This document shows, piece by piece, positions 1 through 12,757 of a DNA stretch of 64,000 bases (positions are counted from its first letter, which is position 1; each line of letters begins with the position of its first letter). The stretch comes from Amblyornis subalaris. Lineage: Eukaryota; Chordata; Aves; Passeriformes; Ptilonorhynchidae. The DNA is taken from positions 1,398,006 through 1,462,005 of the forward strand of contig JACAXG010000028.1 in assembly GCA_018881555.1 (NCBI GenBank), given 5' to 3'. The notes beneath the pieces are model-generated. The model was not told the origin of the DNA. It made no database searches and worked only from the letters and a program-made list of their open reading frames with translations. Both the position numbers and the translations under genes were made by a program.

Positions 1-597
1 GAAATCCCTGCTCCTTTCTTTGGGGTTCATCCCCCGACTTCTGCTGTGCGCAGTGTTTATCCAACCATTCCCCACGTCATGGGGTGCCAGTTTTCTTCCC
101 CTGCTACAGCTCAGATAAAGCTCAGGAGCTATCTCCAGCCCACATGCAAACTGTCTTTCTGTTTCACTTCCTATTGCTGCAAATCAACGGATACACAGAG
201 CCAGCCAATAACGGGGAAGGACATTGCACCTTCCACATTTTCCCCATCAAATGGAGAACAGCAGCATTTGGAAATGGCACTTCCCAGAGCATTTGTTCAG
301 TTTGAACAAGTTCTGCCTGCATTTACCATTCCCCCTGGATTTCAGGGGCGGGGAACAAATAGAGCAGCACGCAGACACCTGCCCGAGATCTGCCCCGTTG
401 TGATTTTACATGACTTTAATTAAAGGTTTTGGGAAACCTGTATTTGCTTCCTGCCTCTTCTAGTCATGCCAACTTCTTAATCTTTGTCTCCATCACAAAA
501 AAGCCATCAGGTTTACTCAGGTGTAAGTATGAGGACATGACAGCCTGGAGAAGACAAGATGTGGGGCTTTCTCTTTCTTCAAAACCATTTCAAGTCA

Positions 598-735
598 GCC
601 CCACCCACTCAGCCAAGGGTTGGGATGGGAACCCTTTAGGCACTGGAAGGGGCTCGAAGGTCTTCGTGGAGTCCTCTCTTCTCCAGGCTGGCCGCTCCCA
701 GCTCTCCCAGCCTGGCTCCAGAGCAGAGGGGCTCC
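598..735 (-). repeat. CR1 LINE fragment
   Basis: Read on the minus strand, it carries the CR1 3' block 'gagccaggctgggagagctg' followed by 'gccccttccagtgcc'. The same block occurs in plus orientation at 24840 and 34871. Confidence 0.75.
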
Positions 736-2027
736 AACCCTGTGATCAGTGACCTCCTCTGACCTTGCTCCCGCAGGTCCACGTCTTTCTTGTATGTGAG
801 GTCCCAGTGCTCCAGGTGGGAATAGCGATGTGAAACTGCCTTGTTTTTGGAGCAGCTCCAACAATGTGCGTTTGGAGTGAAGCAATCCCAACGTGCAGGA
901 CACAGCCTGGCTGCAGTGCCCGGTCCGAGGGAGCCGGACGGGCTCCGGACACGGATTCCAGCCACCGACTCCAGCAGCTCCCCGAGGTCTGACCCTGCCC
1001 TGGCACGGGCGTGGGTGGGAAAACAGCTTGTCCTTCACATTCCCTGGGCAGCAGGCTTGAAGCAGCACTTTGATATATGTCCATTTAGTTGTTGCTCTGA
1101 AATGCTTTCCCTGCCACTCATTAGAGCTTGGCTGATGCTGCTTTCAGCCATTAGGAAAACGAGAGCTGATGGGAATACTGAGGGAGCTTGGAAGAAGAGA
1201 ATGGACTTCCTAATGAGCGATACCTTAGCCCACTATCACTAGAAAGCTTTTNGTGCCTTCCACCCTAAAAGATCCAAAAATATCTGGGAGATCATTTATT
1301 AGCTGGTTACTCATCCACTTGTGAAACAGCCATTCCTCAGGTGGGATTCAGCTCTCCCTGTACACGGATAAGCGCAGGATAACCGTGCCAGAAAAAGCTG
1401 TGGAAAACCTCACTAACTGAAAGTCACCGGGGGAAGATTGGGGTAACAGAACTCAAAGAACTGAGGTAGCATTGGCTTTGAACGGAGGAGTTGATATCTC
1501 AGTGCTTGCGTAAAACCCAAACTGAACCAAACCCCAAAGGGTTTCAAAACACCTCCCAGCGATGCAGCCGTGGCCTTAACAGCTCGGGAGGAAACTCAGC
1601 CTTTGCTCCTCCAAATACTTCATAGCATGAAAAGTTTGGGGCTTTTGGCAAANCAGAATCTAATCTGATTCAGCCACTGCTCGCCACTTTGGGAGGAGCT
1701 AGAAAAAGGGGAATAAGGTCTCTTGCTGTTCCCCCCAGCTGGCCTCTTTGGGACCACACCAGCAAGTCCCATTGTGCTGGGGACNTGCCAACCAACCAGG
1801 TGACCTTGGTGCTTGTCACCTGCAGGTGTGGTACAAGGTGAGCAGGTACAAGGACACGAGGCAGCTCCAGCCATGCTTGGACACAAAGAGCTTCCACAAC
1901 TCTCGCTTGAGCTACAAGTTTTGCTACCAAAATATGCTGAAAATAAGAAAAGCTTTGTTTCTTAATTGAACATAATACTAACAGGTCCTCAGCTTCATGA
2001 GAAGGATGTAAGCTGATGGAAAGATTT

Positions 2028-2085
2028 GTGGGATGGATGGATGGATGCATGGATGGATGGATGGATGCATGGATGGATGGATGGA
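2028..2085. repeat. (GGAT)n microsatellite
   Basis: About fourteen GGAT units with GCAT interruptions at regular intervals. Confidence 0.9.
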
Positions 2086-5000
2086 GATGAGTGATTTTAC
2101 AGCTGTGAACACGCTCAGGCCCAGGCCTGTGCAGCACGAGCACATGCAAACAGCTTCCCTGAAAGAGATTTTCATCTAAATAGGAAATACAGACAAAGGC
2201 TGCCCAAACAACTATTTTTACCCCCATTTTGCAGAAGTGATAGTGCGGCTGCAGCAGATGAAATTACTTACCTGGCAAGAAGCTTATGACTAACAAAGAA
2301 TTGAATTTTGATCTCTAGAGCCTCCAGCCATGTGCTCTGGCCATGTGGGTCTTGTCTTTCACACCTTGTATATCTTTTACCCCATCTGTGCAGCAGAACA
2401 TGAGGCAAAGTCACAGAATCCATATTTTTTTTGCACTCCTGGATNGAAAAAGCAAGGGAAAGCCACGCTTTGCCTGACCACACTCAGAATTCAGAGGGCA
2501 AGTCTCCATCCAGTACTGGGACTTGAGTTTAGACCTAAAGCTTGGTGTTCTGGGAAACGTGGAAGCTTTGAGGGACTGCATGAAATAGCTGCGTGGTGAG
2601 ACAGACGTTAAATGAACTCAGCTGTTTTATTTCTCACAGATCTGCTCATCCAAAGCAAAACTCCCATGAAACTCTCTGGGATATCTTCCTACCTTTTCCC
2701 ATGCAGCAGGGCTGGGTTGCATCCCTCTATCTCCAAAGGAACATCTTTGCTGGAGTCAGGGCTGTGTTGGGATCTTCCTTTTTCCTTGTAAAGCATCCAG
2801 AGCAGGTGACAACCATGCCAAGGAAGCTGGATCCCTTCTCTGCCTGATCCACGACTGCTGTGCATTGTTCCCTGTCCCCACGCCTGGTCTGTGCAGCAGC
2901 CCTGTGTAAGCAAGTCACTGTTGCCAAATTGCCCAGTGAAATGAATCCACCCTTTCCAATCTGTTAATGACCAAAAAAGCCAGAACATCTCCATATATGA
3001 CCAGCTCTGGGCTGAAGATCAGGTAGGAAACATGCTGGAAACAGCATCCAGTGTTTTACTCTGCTTCCAAGGGCAGATTTTAGCTGCAGGCAGAGGAATA
3101 GCACATCCCTCATTTGCGTAATTATACAAGAGGTTTGCACACTAGCTTGANAAGTAACTGAAGGCACAAAATCCTCCCAAAATCACAGGAAAGGGACTAG
3201 GGTGAGGTNAAGATTTGATATCTGGAGCAGTCTGTTCCAGAGAAGGGTAAGAGATGGGTAAGCCAAGGAAATGCAAGGAAATGCACGGAAATACACGGAA
3301 ATACATCGTCTGTTGCCCTCTGCTGTTGGCTTGGTCAGATATAAAGCGGATTTTCCCTGTGGCTCCCTGTGGGAAGCACATTGCAGCCACAAACAGAAGC
3401 CATGGAGCACCACGGGATGTGCTACACGGGAGGGAAAACCTGGGACCAGGAATGAGTTTCTGGATGTGGAGTGCTCGGGAGGAAAACCCCCAGCCTGCAG
3501 TAGCATGACACGTGGGAGCAGAGGGCAGCTTTCCACGGGCAGAACTGGNCAGGTCCCGGTGCCAGGACCACCCTCATGTTACCTCCATCAGCACAGAGAA
3601 GGGCACCGGTTCCCATTTATCCTTAGCTGGTAGGAAACCACCTTTGTTCCAGAGTTTTACATGAGTTGCCAGCTGCCACCGNCCCTCAGCTCCCTGGACT
3701 GTGATTACACCCGAGCCGAGTGTTAGCCAGCCTGGAACCAGGATTTGGTGTTCANGAGCACTTCCCTGTGGGAAAGATCCAGATCAGTGCCCCAGCTGAT
3801 CCCAGTGCTGCCCCTCATCCCCTTGGATTACATTTTAACTGATTTCCCTCCATGCCACGCTGTGGTTTGCTTTCCTTGTTTTATGAGTTCCCCTATTACT
3901 CTACAAAATCAAGAGTTGCCTTCACACCACCTTGTTGGCTGTGCTTAATCCTGACTACACAAAATACTGATCAGCTCCTCTCCATCCTTCAGGCAAAAAC
4001 TCCAAACAGCCATTCCAGGAATGGAATAAAACCCCAACAAAATCAATGTTGGTAGGGAGCGGAAAAAAAACCCCTAAAAAATCCAAGCCCTCACCTCTCC
4101 AAGCCTGTAAAACTCCAACAGGAAGAATCTCACACACTGCCTGGAACAGGCTGAAGCAAAAGACAGGAGAAAACAAAGCAACTCTTGGGGATCCTACCGC
4201 AAACAGGAGCCTGTGTACACCCAGCACACTGCAAAGGAACAGCTAATCCCTGGAAAAATGTCAAAGGCACAGCACTGCTTCTGCCAACATCTGCACTGCT
4301 GCTTGCTTAGCAAGTCTGCCTGNCTTCCCTGGAACAGATGAGTCCCTCATGGCTCCCTGCTCTTTGCTTTTGGGGAGGGAATAAAAAAAAAAAAGGAAAA
4401 AAAATGCAGTACAGCTGTGAATGCAAACCAGTCCATGAAAACAGCAAGGAATCTGGGAAGATGCAAGGTCAGGCAGGTACCTGGCACACAGGAGCAGCTC
4501 TTGAGCAAGGTCCCACAAGCTCCTTGGGCAGCACCTGCTCCTGACCCTGCTCTTCCTCACAAGGACTCCTCATGTGGAGAGGAGGCAGCTTCCCAATCCC
4601 AGGAAATGGGATTACAAACATTGCCNTTCAGTGATGCCACCCTGCTCCAAACCAGCAAGAGCTGAGCTACTCCCAACTCTAATGCTACCCCTCGTCCTGT
4701 CAGCAAGTCAAAAAATCACTGGAATCCCATGAAAATTCCCACTCTTCCCCATATAAAAGCAAACCCCAACCTGACAGGACCTGCTGTACAAATTCCTGCA
4801 TTTTTGTAGCTTCTTGGCCCACAGAGAATTGCATCAATCCAGCAGCACAACAGGAAAGGTCCAGGAGCAGCCTCACCTTGTCTGATCAATCCACACAGAA
4901 TCACACAACCTTACCTGAGCCATCAAGATATAACTTATATAGACAAAAATATANAGATATCTTGTTTTATATATATAACAGTAGTAACTTGGCACGCAGA

Positions 5001-6084
5001 GGTTAGACACACCAGCACAGTACAATCCCTTTTCCTAAGACCCCATGCAGTAGGAACCAAGAATGAACTCAGTTGCTTTATTATTTTTACATCAAAAGGA
5101 AATAGAGGTTGAATAGAGAGATTTTTAAAACTAGATTTAATCAAGTGCATTTAGTAGATAATTCACAATTTTCTGTACATGAGTAGAAGTACCTTCACTG
5201 GAAATTCCTTACATAAAACTAAAATTTGTGGTACAAATGAGCAGCAAAACAAATCCCCCCATTCCTCACATCGTCAAGTCCACAGAGATGAGGCTGAGAA
5301 ACAACCCTGTGAGAGCTCTTCTGCCAAGCCAAAAACGTGAGAGAGGAGTGCAAGCACAGATTTTACCAAGTGGCCACCTGGCAAAGATAAGAACTGCCCT
5401 AAAAGCATCCTGGCAGCCACAGCTGGTGGCCTCATTTTTAGGAAGGATTTGCTAAAGACACTTGAAGGCTCTTCCTCCCCCTGCCCAGGCAGCAGGACAG
5501 GNCACGCTTTTCCTCCTGCACTCCAACACCACCTCCCTGAACCACACAAAGTGACCAAAGTGTGTTGCCAGAGCTGCCCTCCTGATTTAGGGCAGGATAC
5601 AGCCTCATTTCCCTCTCTGCACTCTCAAGTGTGGTGGGAGGTTCCTGCTGGTCACTGATCCCTGGCCAGCACATCCCGGGATCTGCACAGGGAAGTGCAG
5701 CTCCCCAGCCTGGCCCCCCGGCAGTATTAAGGTGACAAGGGATGAGACAGATGTTTTACCAACCTGCTCATTTACGCTGAAGCAAGTGAAGAAATCTCAT
5801 CATCTGCTCCGTGGGCGATGGAATTGTCACAGAGAACAGTCGAGGGCAGATTGGAATGGAAGAACAGAAAATTCCTCCTTTAGCACAACCAAATCCAGAG
5901 GGGAACACCTGCCCCCACCCCCAGCTGCTAAAAGTGTCCTGACAGAACTGAGTCATTTGGGTCCTACCTGCAAAAAGGGAGCGCTGCAGCCTTTCTGTTG
6001 GTCCTCTCCCCACTAGTGGATCCCAATGTGCTTTGTTTTGGGGACTGAGTTTAGTACCAAGAAGACAAAACCCAAGAGCTGGGA

Positions 6085-6090
6085 TTTATT
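6085..6090 (-). terminator. GFER: Candidate GFER polyadenylation signal
   Basis: AATAAA on the minus strand about 1.8 kb after the GFER stop codon. A second AATAAA lies at 5077-5082. I cannot tell which is used. Confidence 0.4.
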
Positions 6091-7876
6091 TGTTCTAAGA
6101 ACTTCAACATGGTNATAGGGAAATTTTCTGAGCACTTTTAATAGCCTGAATGACACCTTCGATCATGGGACAGATCACAGCCTTCATGCAGTCCCTTATC
6201 ATCCGTTCATTCGGGGTTGTTTAGAAACGTTACTACATAAAGAAGTCAGAAATCATTAGTCCATAAAAGTCTCCTATTGATTGAACAGGTCTGACTTGAA
6301 AGGACTGCCATAAAATATTAAAATGTGTCTCCGAAGGTGTTGTTGGCTCTCTAACCACTAAGGAGCCCCACACATGGTGGTGTGAGGACCAAAGTCTAAG
6401 ATAAGAGCTGCCACTGCTCTAATTACAGCAGCACCATCAACATTTCCAGTCAACACTTGCAAAAAAAACCAAGGGTAAATTTACAGGTGTGCTGTGGTGC
6501 ATGAAATAAGGAAGCTCATTAAAACATGCAAGAAAACCTCAGCAGGAAGCACAGAAGGAAAAAACCTGCTGTTGTCAGGGTTTGTGCAAACTTCTCCCAG
6601 CCAGGAGTGCAGGAAGGGATGAGATCACAACCCGCGTGAAGAACCTGAAATGATTTTGACTCTGTTTTGTAACTGTCTCCTTTGATAAAGAGATGTATTG
6701 TGGTGTAAATGATTTCTAGTGCAACTTCCCTGGAATCTAAACTCACACTTGGGTATCCATACAGGGATGCAGTACAACTGACCTAGGAAAATAGAGAGCC
6801 TGGGTTCTGCACAGTTCCTGCAGAGGGAACCCACCNGAGGGGCTCCTCTGAGTCCCTGTGCAATAAATACGGTGCAAAGCTGACACCACAGTCCTCAGCA
6901 GGACTCAAATGCTCCAGGGTGCTTGTAAAGTCCTTTTCTAGAGAGATTTTTAGCTGGGAACACCACCAGAGTTATCAACTAGGCCAGCAAGTACCAATCA
7001 TCTCAGAAATACCACATGCTAAACAAAGCTGAATAGGCTTCATTACAAATATTCTCCAGCTCTTTTCATGACAGACAAAGCTTCACAGCAGAAATAAAGA
7101 GGTCATTTGCTTTAAGAATAAGTAGTTCAGTAGAACTTATCAACAAATCACTTCTGGATGCAAAGAAAATTAGCAATCCATTTAAAACATTTGGATTTCA
7201 TTCTGTTGGTACTTTGTTCCATTCCTCAGATGAGGAGTTTGTTTTGTCCTGTTTTAGTTTCCCTCTCTGCAATGTCCCCTTACATGATAAGCTGAAACAC
7301 AAAACCAAAATGAGAAATCTGGGTTCCATGATTTTAGTATTTAAATTAAATGTACCTGCCCTTTTATCGAAGGAATTGGATGCAAGAGTGACAACAAACA
7401 CTGGAGACCCTGGAGAGAGATCCAGGGGTATGGACTTGGCACAAAACCCAGCATGAGTTTTCTCTATCAGATCAAGAGAAATGAACATTACAATTAATCA
7501 GATGCATTTCCTAACACATCAGGGTAATGCCTGCAGAGACCACCACTGTATTCAGGGAAAACGAATTCTAGTCACAAAAATAAGCAAATGCCCCTAAAAT
7601 AAGGAAATGTCATAATGAAATGAGTTTGTCAGTGACTCAATCCCACAGATTTCTGGCAATTCCTGTGTCAAATGTAAGGCCTCAGCTCCTCAGGTAATAC
7701 ATTACTGTGCCCATTTATCAAAATATTATTGGGATAGGATTTTCAAATCTCCTTTTGGCATTGGCTCAGCTCTGAGTCAGTCCCACACCACCACAGTCAT
7801 TGGCTCGCACAGTCCCCGCAGTGACTCCCCGAGGGACTGGACCGCTCTGTTGGATTCCCAGAGCAATCCCTCCGGG

Positions 7877-9959
7877 CTAATCACAGCTCCCATCCTTCCA
7901 GCCATCCCGCCAGCGCTCGTCCACACGGGAGCANTCGAATTCCGACTTCCCCAGCTTCCTGTTCACTTCATTGTGGAGGAGACACAGCCACTGGGAGAAG
8001 TTACTCCTGGTGCTCGTGTCGGGTTGGTTCGTCCGCAATCTGCAAACAGGGAATGGGAAACAAATTATATGTATAAATTCTTTATAGTCACCAAATGCAA
8101 TTCCAGAGCAGGCACAGAGTCCCAGAGAGAGCACAGGGAGATCAGTAATTATCTATATGGCTGCAGCTTGGTTTCATTCTCTACCTGGTCTTGGCAACTG
8201 GAAAAAACTCAGGAGTCAAAGCTTATCTTATAGAAAGCAAAAAGTACTGCAGTTCATCAAAACAATGAATTAAAACTAAAAAAAAAAGAAAAAGAAAAAA
8301 TTGAGCAGTTATTTTGCACAGTGATGCCTGCTAAGTTAATAATTAGGTTTCAAACGTTTTTTGTGTGTTCAACTGAAACAGAGGACTTGAAACTTCTGAG
8401 AGAAAAGTTGACAGCAGCAGAAAACTTTATCACAGAATCTCAGAATGGTTTGGGTTGGAATGGACCTTAGAGACCATCTCATCCCAAGGCCCTACCATGG
8501 GCAGGAACACCTTCCACCAGATCAAACACCACCGCCCATTTCAGTCTTTGCNTGCACTACTGAGGTTGCCAATATAGGTGATTTTTGAGGGTAGAACACT
8601 TGTCTTCTGAAAGCCAAATTATTCCAAGTTNCAGTCTAATTCCACAACTGTTCACGAACCCAGTTTGAACCAGAAAACTCCAAAATCACCTTGGGGAAGC
8701 CTTGGAGGCAGCATAAAACCCAACAGGACAGGGACAAGTGTTTGTTTTTTGAGTAAGCGTACCTGTGATTGATGCAATAATGGAAGAAACTAGTTCAGGT
8801 AGCAGGAAGAGCTGCTGATATGCAAAATAGCTGCTGTAGCCCAGCATTTCTGGCAAGCCCCTCCAGCACAAAAACCACTTAAGGCCACTGACCTTTCCCT
8901 CGGATCCTCAAAAAACCCGCTGAGGACTCTCAGCTTCCCCTCAGGCACCTGAAAAACCCGCTGAGGACACTCAGCGTTCCCTTAGAGCCTCAAAAACCTG
9001 CTGAGGACACTCATCTGTTCATTAGAGCCTCAAAAAGCCGCTGAGGCCACTCACCTCTCCCTCAGGTCCTCCGCACAGTGCTCGCAGGGGTAGAACTTGG
9101 AGAAGAGGTTGATGAAGTCTCTCATCTCCTTCTGCTGTGCCCCGGAGGGCCGGTCGGGGTAGTAGGCGGCCATGGTGTGCAGGAAGGCCCAGGTGCTGCG
9201 GCCCAGCTGCTCGCTGTCCAGGGGACAGTCCGGAGGGGGCTCCTTCTCCTCCGCCACCGCCACGTCCTGCAGCGGGACAGAGGGGTGTGAAGGGACACCA
9301 GGGGTCGGGGGGCAAACAGCCCTTTGGTGCTGGGTGGGAAAGTCAGATGGGGGAACACGTCCTTCACACCCTCTGAGGGGACACTGCAGACCCTCTTTGA
9401 CACCCTCTGAGGGGACACTGCAGCGCCTCCCTCACACCCTCAATGGGGACATGGCAGGACCCCCTCACCCCGTCCTAGGGGACACAGCAAAGCCCCTTTC
9501 ACGCTTTCAATCGGCAGATGGCAGAGCTCGCCTCACCCCACAGGGGAAATAGCATTGAAGCAATTTTACACCCTCAGTGTGGACATGGCAGAGCCTCCCA
9601 CACACTCGGGGAGAAGATGAAGACCCCCTTCCCCCTCCCACTGAAGGGAACCCTGTCCTCGGCCCCTTCACACCACTTGAGGGGACAGGATGGAGGATTG
9701 AGGGAGCTCTGCAGGGACTGTGGGTCGCCAGGGGTGCCCGTCCCGCGGGGAAGCCGCGCCTCACCGCGCCGCCCGGGGCCGCCTGCTTCCTCTGCTCGCG
9801 GAGCCAGCTCTTGAAATCCGTGCAGGCTCGGCACGGCTTCTTGGGCGGCTCCCCCTCCGCACCGTGCGGGACGGAGAAGGGGAAGGGGAAGGAGCCGCTG
9901 TCGGTGCCCGGGAATGGCGCGGAGCCCCGGCCCGGGCGGCCCTCGCTGGGCGCCGCCAT
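7877..9959 (-). CDS. GFER: FAD-linked sulfhydryl oxidase ALR
   Basis: GFER (ALR/Erv1) oxidises thiols in the mitochondrial intermembrane space and re-oxidises the import receptor MIA40/CHCHD4. Three coding exons, 9765-9959, 9055-9266 and 7877-8039, join in phase to 189 aa (human long form about 205). The start is the ATG at 9959 because the protein then begins MAAP, as in human; an in-frame upstream Met exists (MAPPRP) but is less likely. Visible motifs are an N-terminal shuttle CxxC (CRAC, residues 43-46), the helix [17 protein letters not shown], the catalytic CEHC (126-129), the FAD-site [10 protein letters not shown] (158-167), the FDC cysteine and the C-terminal [11 protein letters not shown]. 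One unresolved base falls in the FDC codon. Exon 2 ends next to a tandem array that copies its splice donor. GFER is divergent from NOXO1, about 10 kb away. Confidence 0.96.
8431..8531 (-). repeat. CR1 LINE 3' end
   Basis: Starts 'tcacagaatc' and contains 'ggtttgggttggaatggacc', the reverse complement of the CR1 3' tail. It lies in GFER intron 2. Confidence 0.85.
8886..9072 (-). repeat. 40-bp tandem array overlapping GFER exon 2 donor
   Basis: The phrase 'ctgagga' or a one-base variant recurs at 8920, 8961, 9001 and 9041, so the unit is 40-41 bp. The exon-proximal unit contains the real exon 2 edge and splice donor (exon end at 9055). The most distal unit keeps a copy of that edge with about 4 changes in 27 bases, including a GT at the old donor site. 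Confidence 0.8.
9290..9720. repeat. Degenerate minisatellite in GFER intron 1
   Basis: Phrases such as 'ctgaggggacactgcag' and 'acaccctcaatggggaca' recur every 40-50 bp through the intron. A related run lies upstream of the gene at 10165-10285. Confidence 0.65.
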
Positions 9960-10020
9960 GTTGGCGCCGCGGTGCACCACGGGCCGGGGCGGCGCCATTC
10001 GCGCCCGGGCGNTGTGAGGG
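9700..10020 (-). promoter_or_regulatory. GFER: CpG-rich GFER promoter and first exon
   Basis: A dense CpG block surrounds the start codon, with GCC-rich 5' UTR sequence and a GGCGCCGCC context at the ATG. No TATA box is evident. The TSS was not resolved. Confidence 0.6.
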
Positions 10021-10164
10021 GGCTCGCACCCGGCGCACACCAAAGTGCCTTTTTCTGGTGCTTTTTTAACCAAAAACCGGCGGCAAACTCTATGTTTAAA
10101 TATTGTGTGTGAGGAGAACAGCGAGGGGTTTCATTCATACGAGCCTCTCGCCTGCACTTGGCTG

Positions 10165-10285
10165 CTTTTTGGGGGTCTGAGGGTGAAGGGGATCTCCGCC
10201 TGCTCCCCCTCAGTGTGAGGGGGGCTCTGCCATGTCGCCTCGGGGGTATGAGGGGACTCTGCCGTGTTCCGCCTGAGGGTATCAA
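10165..10285. repeat. Degenerate minisatellite upstream of GFER
   Basis: Repeats 'gtgaggggg.ctctgccatgt' at about 45 bp spacing. It resembles the GFER intron 1 array on the other side of exon 1. Confidence 0.5.
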
Positions 10286-10349
10286 GGACCAGTTCCCCCC
10301 ATATCACCCTTTTAAATGAGCATGAAAATACATATGTATGTGTATATTT

Positions 10350-10757
10350 GGGGTCTGGAGCATCTCTGGGATGAGCAGAGACTATGGGAACTGGGCTTGG
10401 TCAGTCTGGAGAAGGGAAGGCTGGGAGGGNATCCCATCAATCCACATAAATTTCTCAAAGAGGGGGTCAGAGGAGGATGGTGCCAGACTCTGTTCAGTGG
10501 CGGGACAAGGAGCAATGGCCAGAAACTAAAACACAACAACTAAAACACTCCACCTCAACATGAGGAAGAACCTCTTTCCACGAGGGTGGCAGAGCCCTGG
10601 AACAGCTGCCCAGGGAGGGTGTGGGGTCTCCCCTCTGGAGACATCGCAACCCCACCTGGATGTGTCCCTGTGCCACCTGCTGCAGGTGACCCTGCCTGGG
10701 CAGAGGGTTGGACTGGGTGATCTCTTCCAAACTCAACTATTCTGGGATTCTGGGATG
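10350..10757 (+). repeat. CR1 LINE 3' fragment
   Basis: About 400 bp with the CR1 order: 'gggatgagcagag', 'ctcaacatgaggaagaacct', 'ctggaacagctgcccaggga', ending 'attctgggattctgggat'. Confidence 0.9.
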
Positions 10758-11514
10758 TGTAGGTACTGTGTGTGGCAGAGCCCATGGCAACAGCAGCTCT
10801 CCTGCGTGCCAGCGGAGCCGANGGCCGCCTCAGCACAGTCATACAGTCAACAGGGTGATTTCATGGACAAACAAGTGGAGAACACCGTTCGACTCATGCA
10901 CCTCTATTGCAACACGCCCNTATTAAATTCTGCGGGTTTTTAAGACCTGTCACGTGCTTGTAAATCTNTATTTAGGGAGGATTTTCCTCTTTCCGAGCGC
11001 GTTGGCACGTGTGCCACCAGGGCAGGCGCTGCCCGGGAGCGGCTGGGCTCCTCAGGATGTCGGAGAGCCAGACCTGGCCCCAACACCTTGGTCTTCAGTG
11101 GACGTTTGGCAGCTCTTCTTTTATTCCCAGAGAGCCACAGGCGTGTGAGCACATGAGGGTGGTGACCCAGCTCCTGGGCGGTGGTCCAGCCTGGCATCAG
11201 ATTTTGGAGCTTGCTCTTTCGCCCCTTGGAAAGCTTAATTAGCTGTGGCCTTAGGGAATTCTTGATGGGGTCGGGGGGAAAAGTCGGAGAGCAGCACAGA
11301 CTTGCTCTCTTCCTTCTTTTTGGCTTGATTCTGTTGTGCTGTCAGAGGTTTGGGAGCCACAGGACATGTCTCCTACTGCGAACAATGTGGATTTTGTATC
11401 CACTTNCACTTTTCTCCTCTTCATCACCTGCAGGTCAAGTGAAAAATATGATTATTTTGTTTAACGCAAACAAATGTATGTCTGGGATGGAGGTAGACCA
11501 AAATATCATCATAT

Positions 11515-11563
11515 ATAAATAAATAAACAAAGAAACAAACAAACAAATAAATAAATAATTTAT
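11515..11563. repeat. (ATAA)/(CAAA) microsatellite
   Basis: Run of ATAA units interrupted by ACAA/AGAA units. Confidence 0.85.
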
Positions 11564-12602
11564 TTAACACAGTGTGGTGTAAAATGTGTATTAGAAAAAG
11601 CATCATTTTAGAGAAATCCCTCAAAGACTTGCCCTCAAAAATATTTCAGCACTTGATGTGTTTCATGTGGAAATGGCTGAGCTGTTTTCTGCTCTATGGA
11701 GTTGATGATCTGGATCTCCATCTTGGGGTCCTATTTACCAGTGCTCCTTTATTTTTATTTATTTTATGGGAATATTTCTTTGCTGATATTCCTGAGGGAG
11801 GAAGAAGACACGTGAGTAACTGATAGGAACTACTGGAATGGATTTGTCTGAAGTTGTAAACAACTATAAATTTCACACACAAAGGAAAGATCAAGTAAAG
11901 ATAACAACATTTTTATGTCTGTTTTCCTTGNCCACCAATAAATTTTTTAACTGATGCTCATGACGTCATTAATTTTTGTAAAGCCAGGAAAAAAGATAGA
12001 GAAATAGACAGGGAATTTCCTACAGAGNTTTATTGTTTGGTCTTCAAAGCAATTAAATAGTTGCAGAGATGTTTCCAAGTCACAGCAATCTCCTGGTTTG
12101 GCAGTTAGCAGACTTTGCTTCCTTGACAGTGATTTAATTTATGGTGTCAGTTAAAATATCAGCATTTTTATTGAAAAGGAAAAACTCATAGCCTGGAAGG
12201 GCTGTTGGTTACAGAGGTTTGTGTTCCATGTTGCTCCCCTTGCCCCCTTCCTGCTCAGCTCTAGGNGCAGAGCTGGCTCTTTAGGAAAAGGTCCTCCCAA
12301 TCTCCCCTGCTTGCCCGAGGTCCAGCATTATCTTGGATTTCAAAGGAAAAAAAAGGGAGAGATGCTCAGATTCGACTCAGAGCAAGGAAATTCACGTTAC
12401 TGTCCCTAACTGAATCCAAGTGTGGAGCCAGATTAGCTCTGTCCAAGGGAAGGAATGTGGTGCAGAGTGAGGAAGGACGAGGGAACATTCCCTCCTGCTC
12501 CCCCCTGGACAGCCCTAACCCACCAAACCCTCTGCTCCTGGCACCGATTGAGGAGCTGGAGTGTGGTGGAGCCTGTTACCAAACAATCTCCTCACACAGA
12601 TT

Positions 12603-12757
12603 AAATTTTAGGGAGAAATCCTTCCCTGTGAGGGTGGGGAGGCCCTGGCACAGGCTGCCCAGAGAAGCTGTGGCTGCCCCATCCCTGGCAGTGCCCAAGG
12701 CCAGGTTGGACGGGGCTTGGAGCAACCTGGGATTAGTGGAAGGTGTCCCTGCCCAGG
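12603..12757 (+). repeat. CR1 LINE fragment
   Basis: Carries 'ggagaaatccttccctgtga' and 'gtccctgcc' in CR1 order. Confidence 0.88.

Larger units (their letters stand above)
1..6084. other. Non-coding flank downstream of GFER
   Basis: I see no recognisable coding exon here on either strand. All open frames are short and match no family I know. In human, SYNGR3 lies next to GFER on this side, but no synaptogyrin-like four-helix sequence is visible. The stretch contains a CR1 piece at 598-735, a GGAT microsatellite near 2028, a small 10-11 bp tandem repeat near 3263-3305 and A-rich tracts. Part of the right end could be GFER 3' UTR if the more distal AATAAA (minus strand, 5077-5082) is used. 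Confidence 0.6.

Noticed and set aside
6120..6215. Protein-like minus-strand stretch (RDCMKAVICPMIEGVIQAIK)
   Set aside because: Under 40 codons, closed by stops on both sides, and I could not assign it to a gene or transposon family.
8880..9054. Alternative GFER exon 2 extension to the distal copied donor
   Set aside because: The extension is a multiple of three (162 bases) but reads a TGA immediately after the normal exon end.
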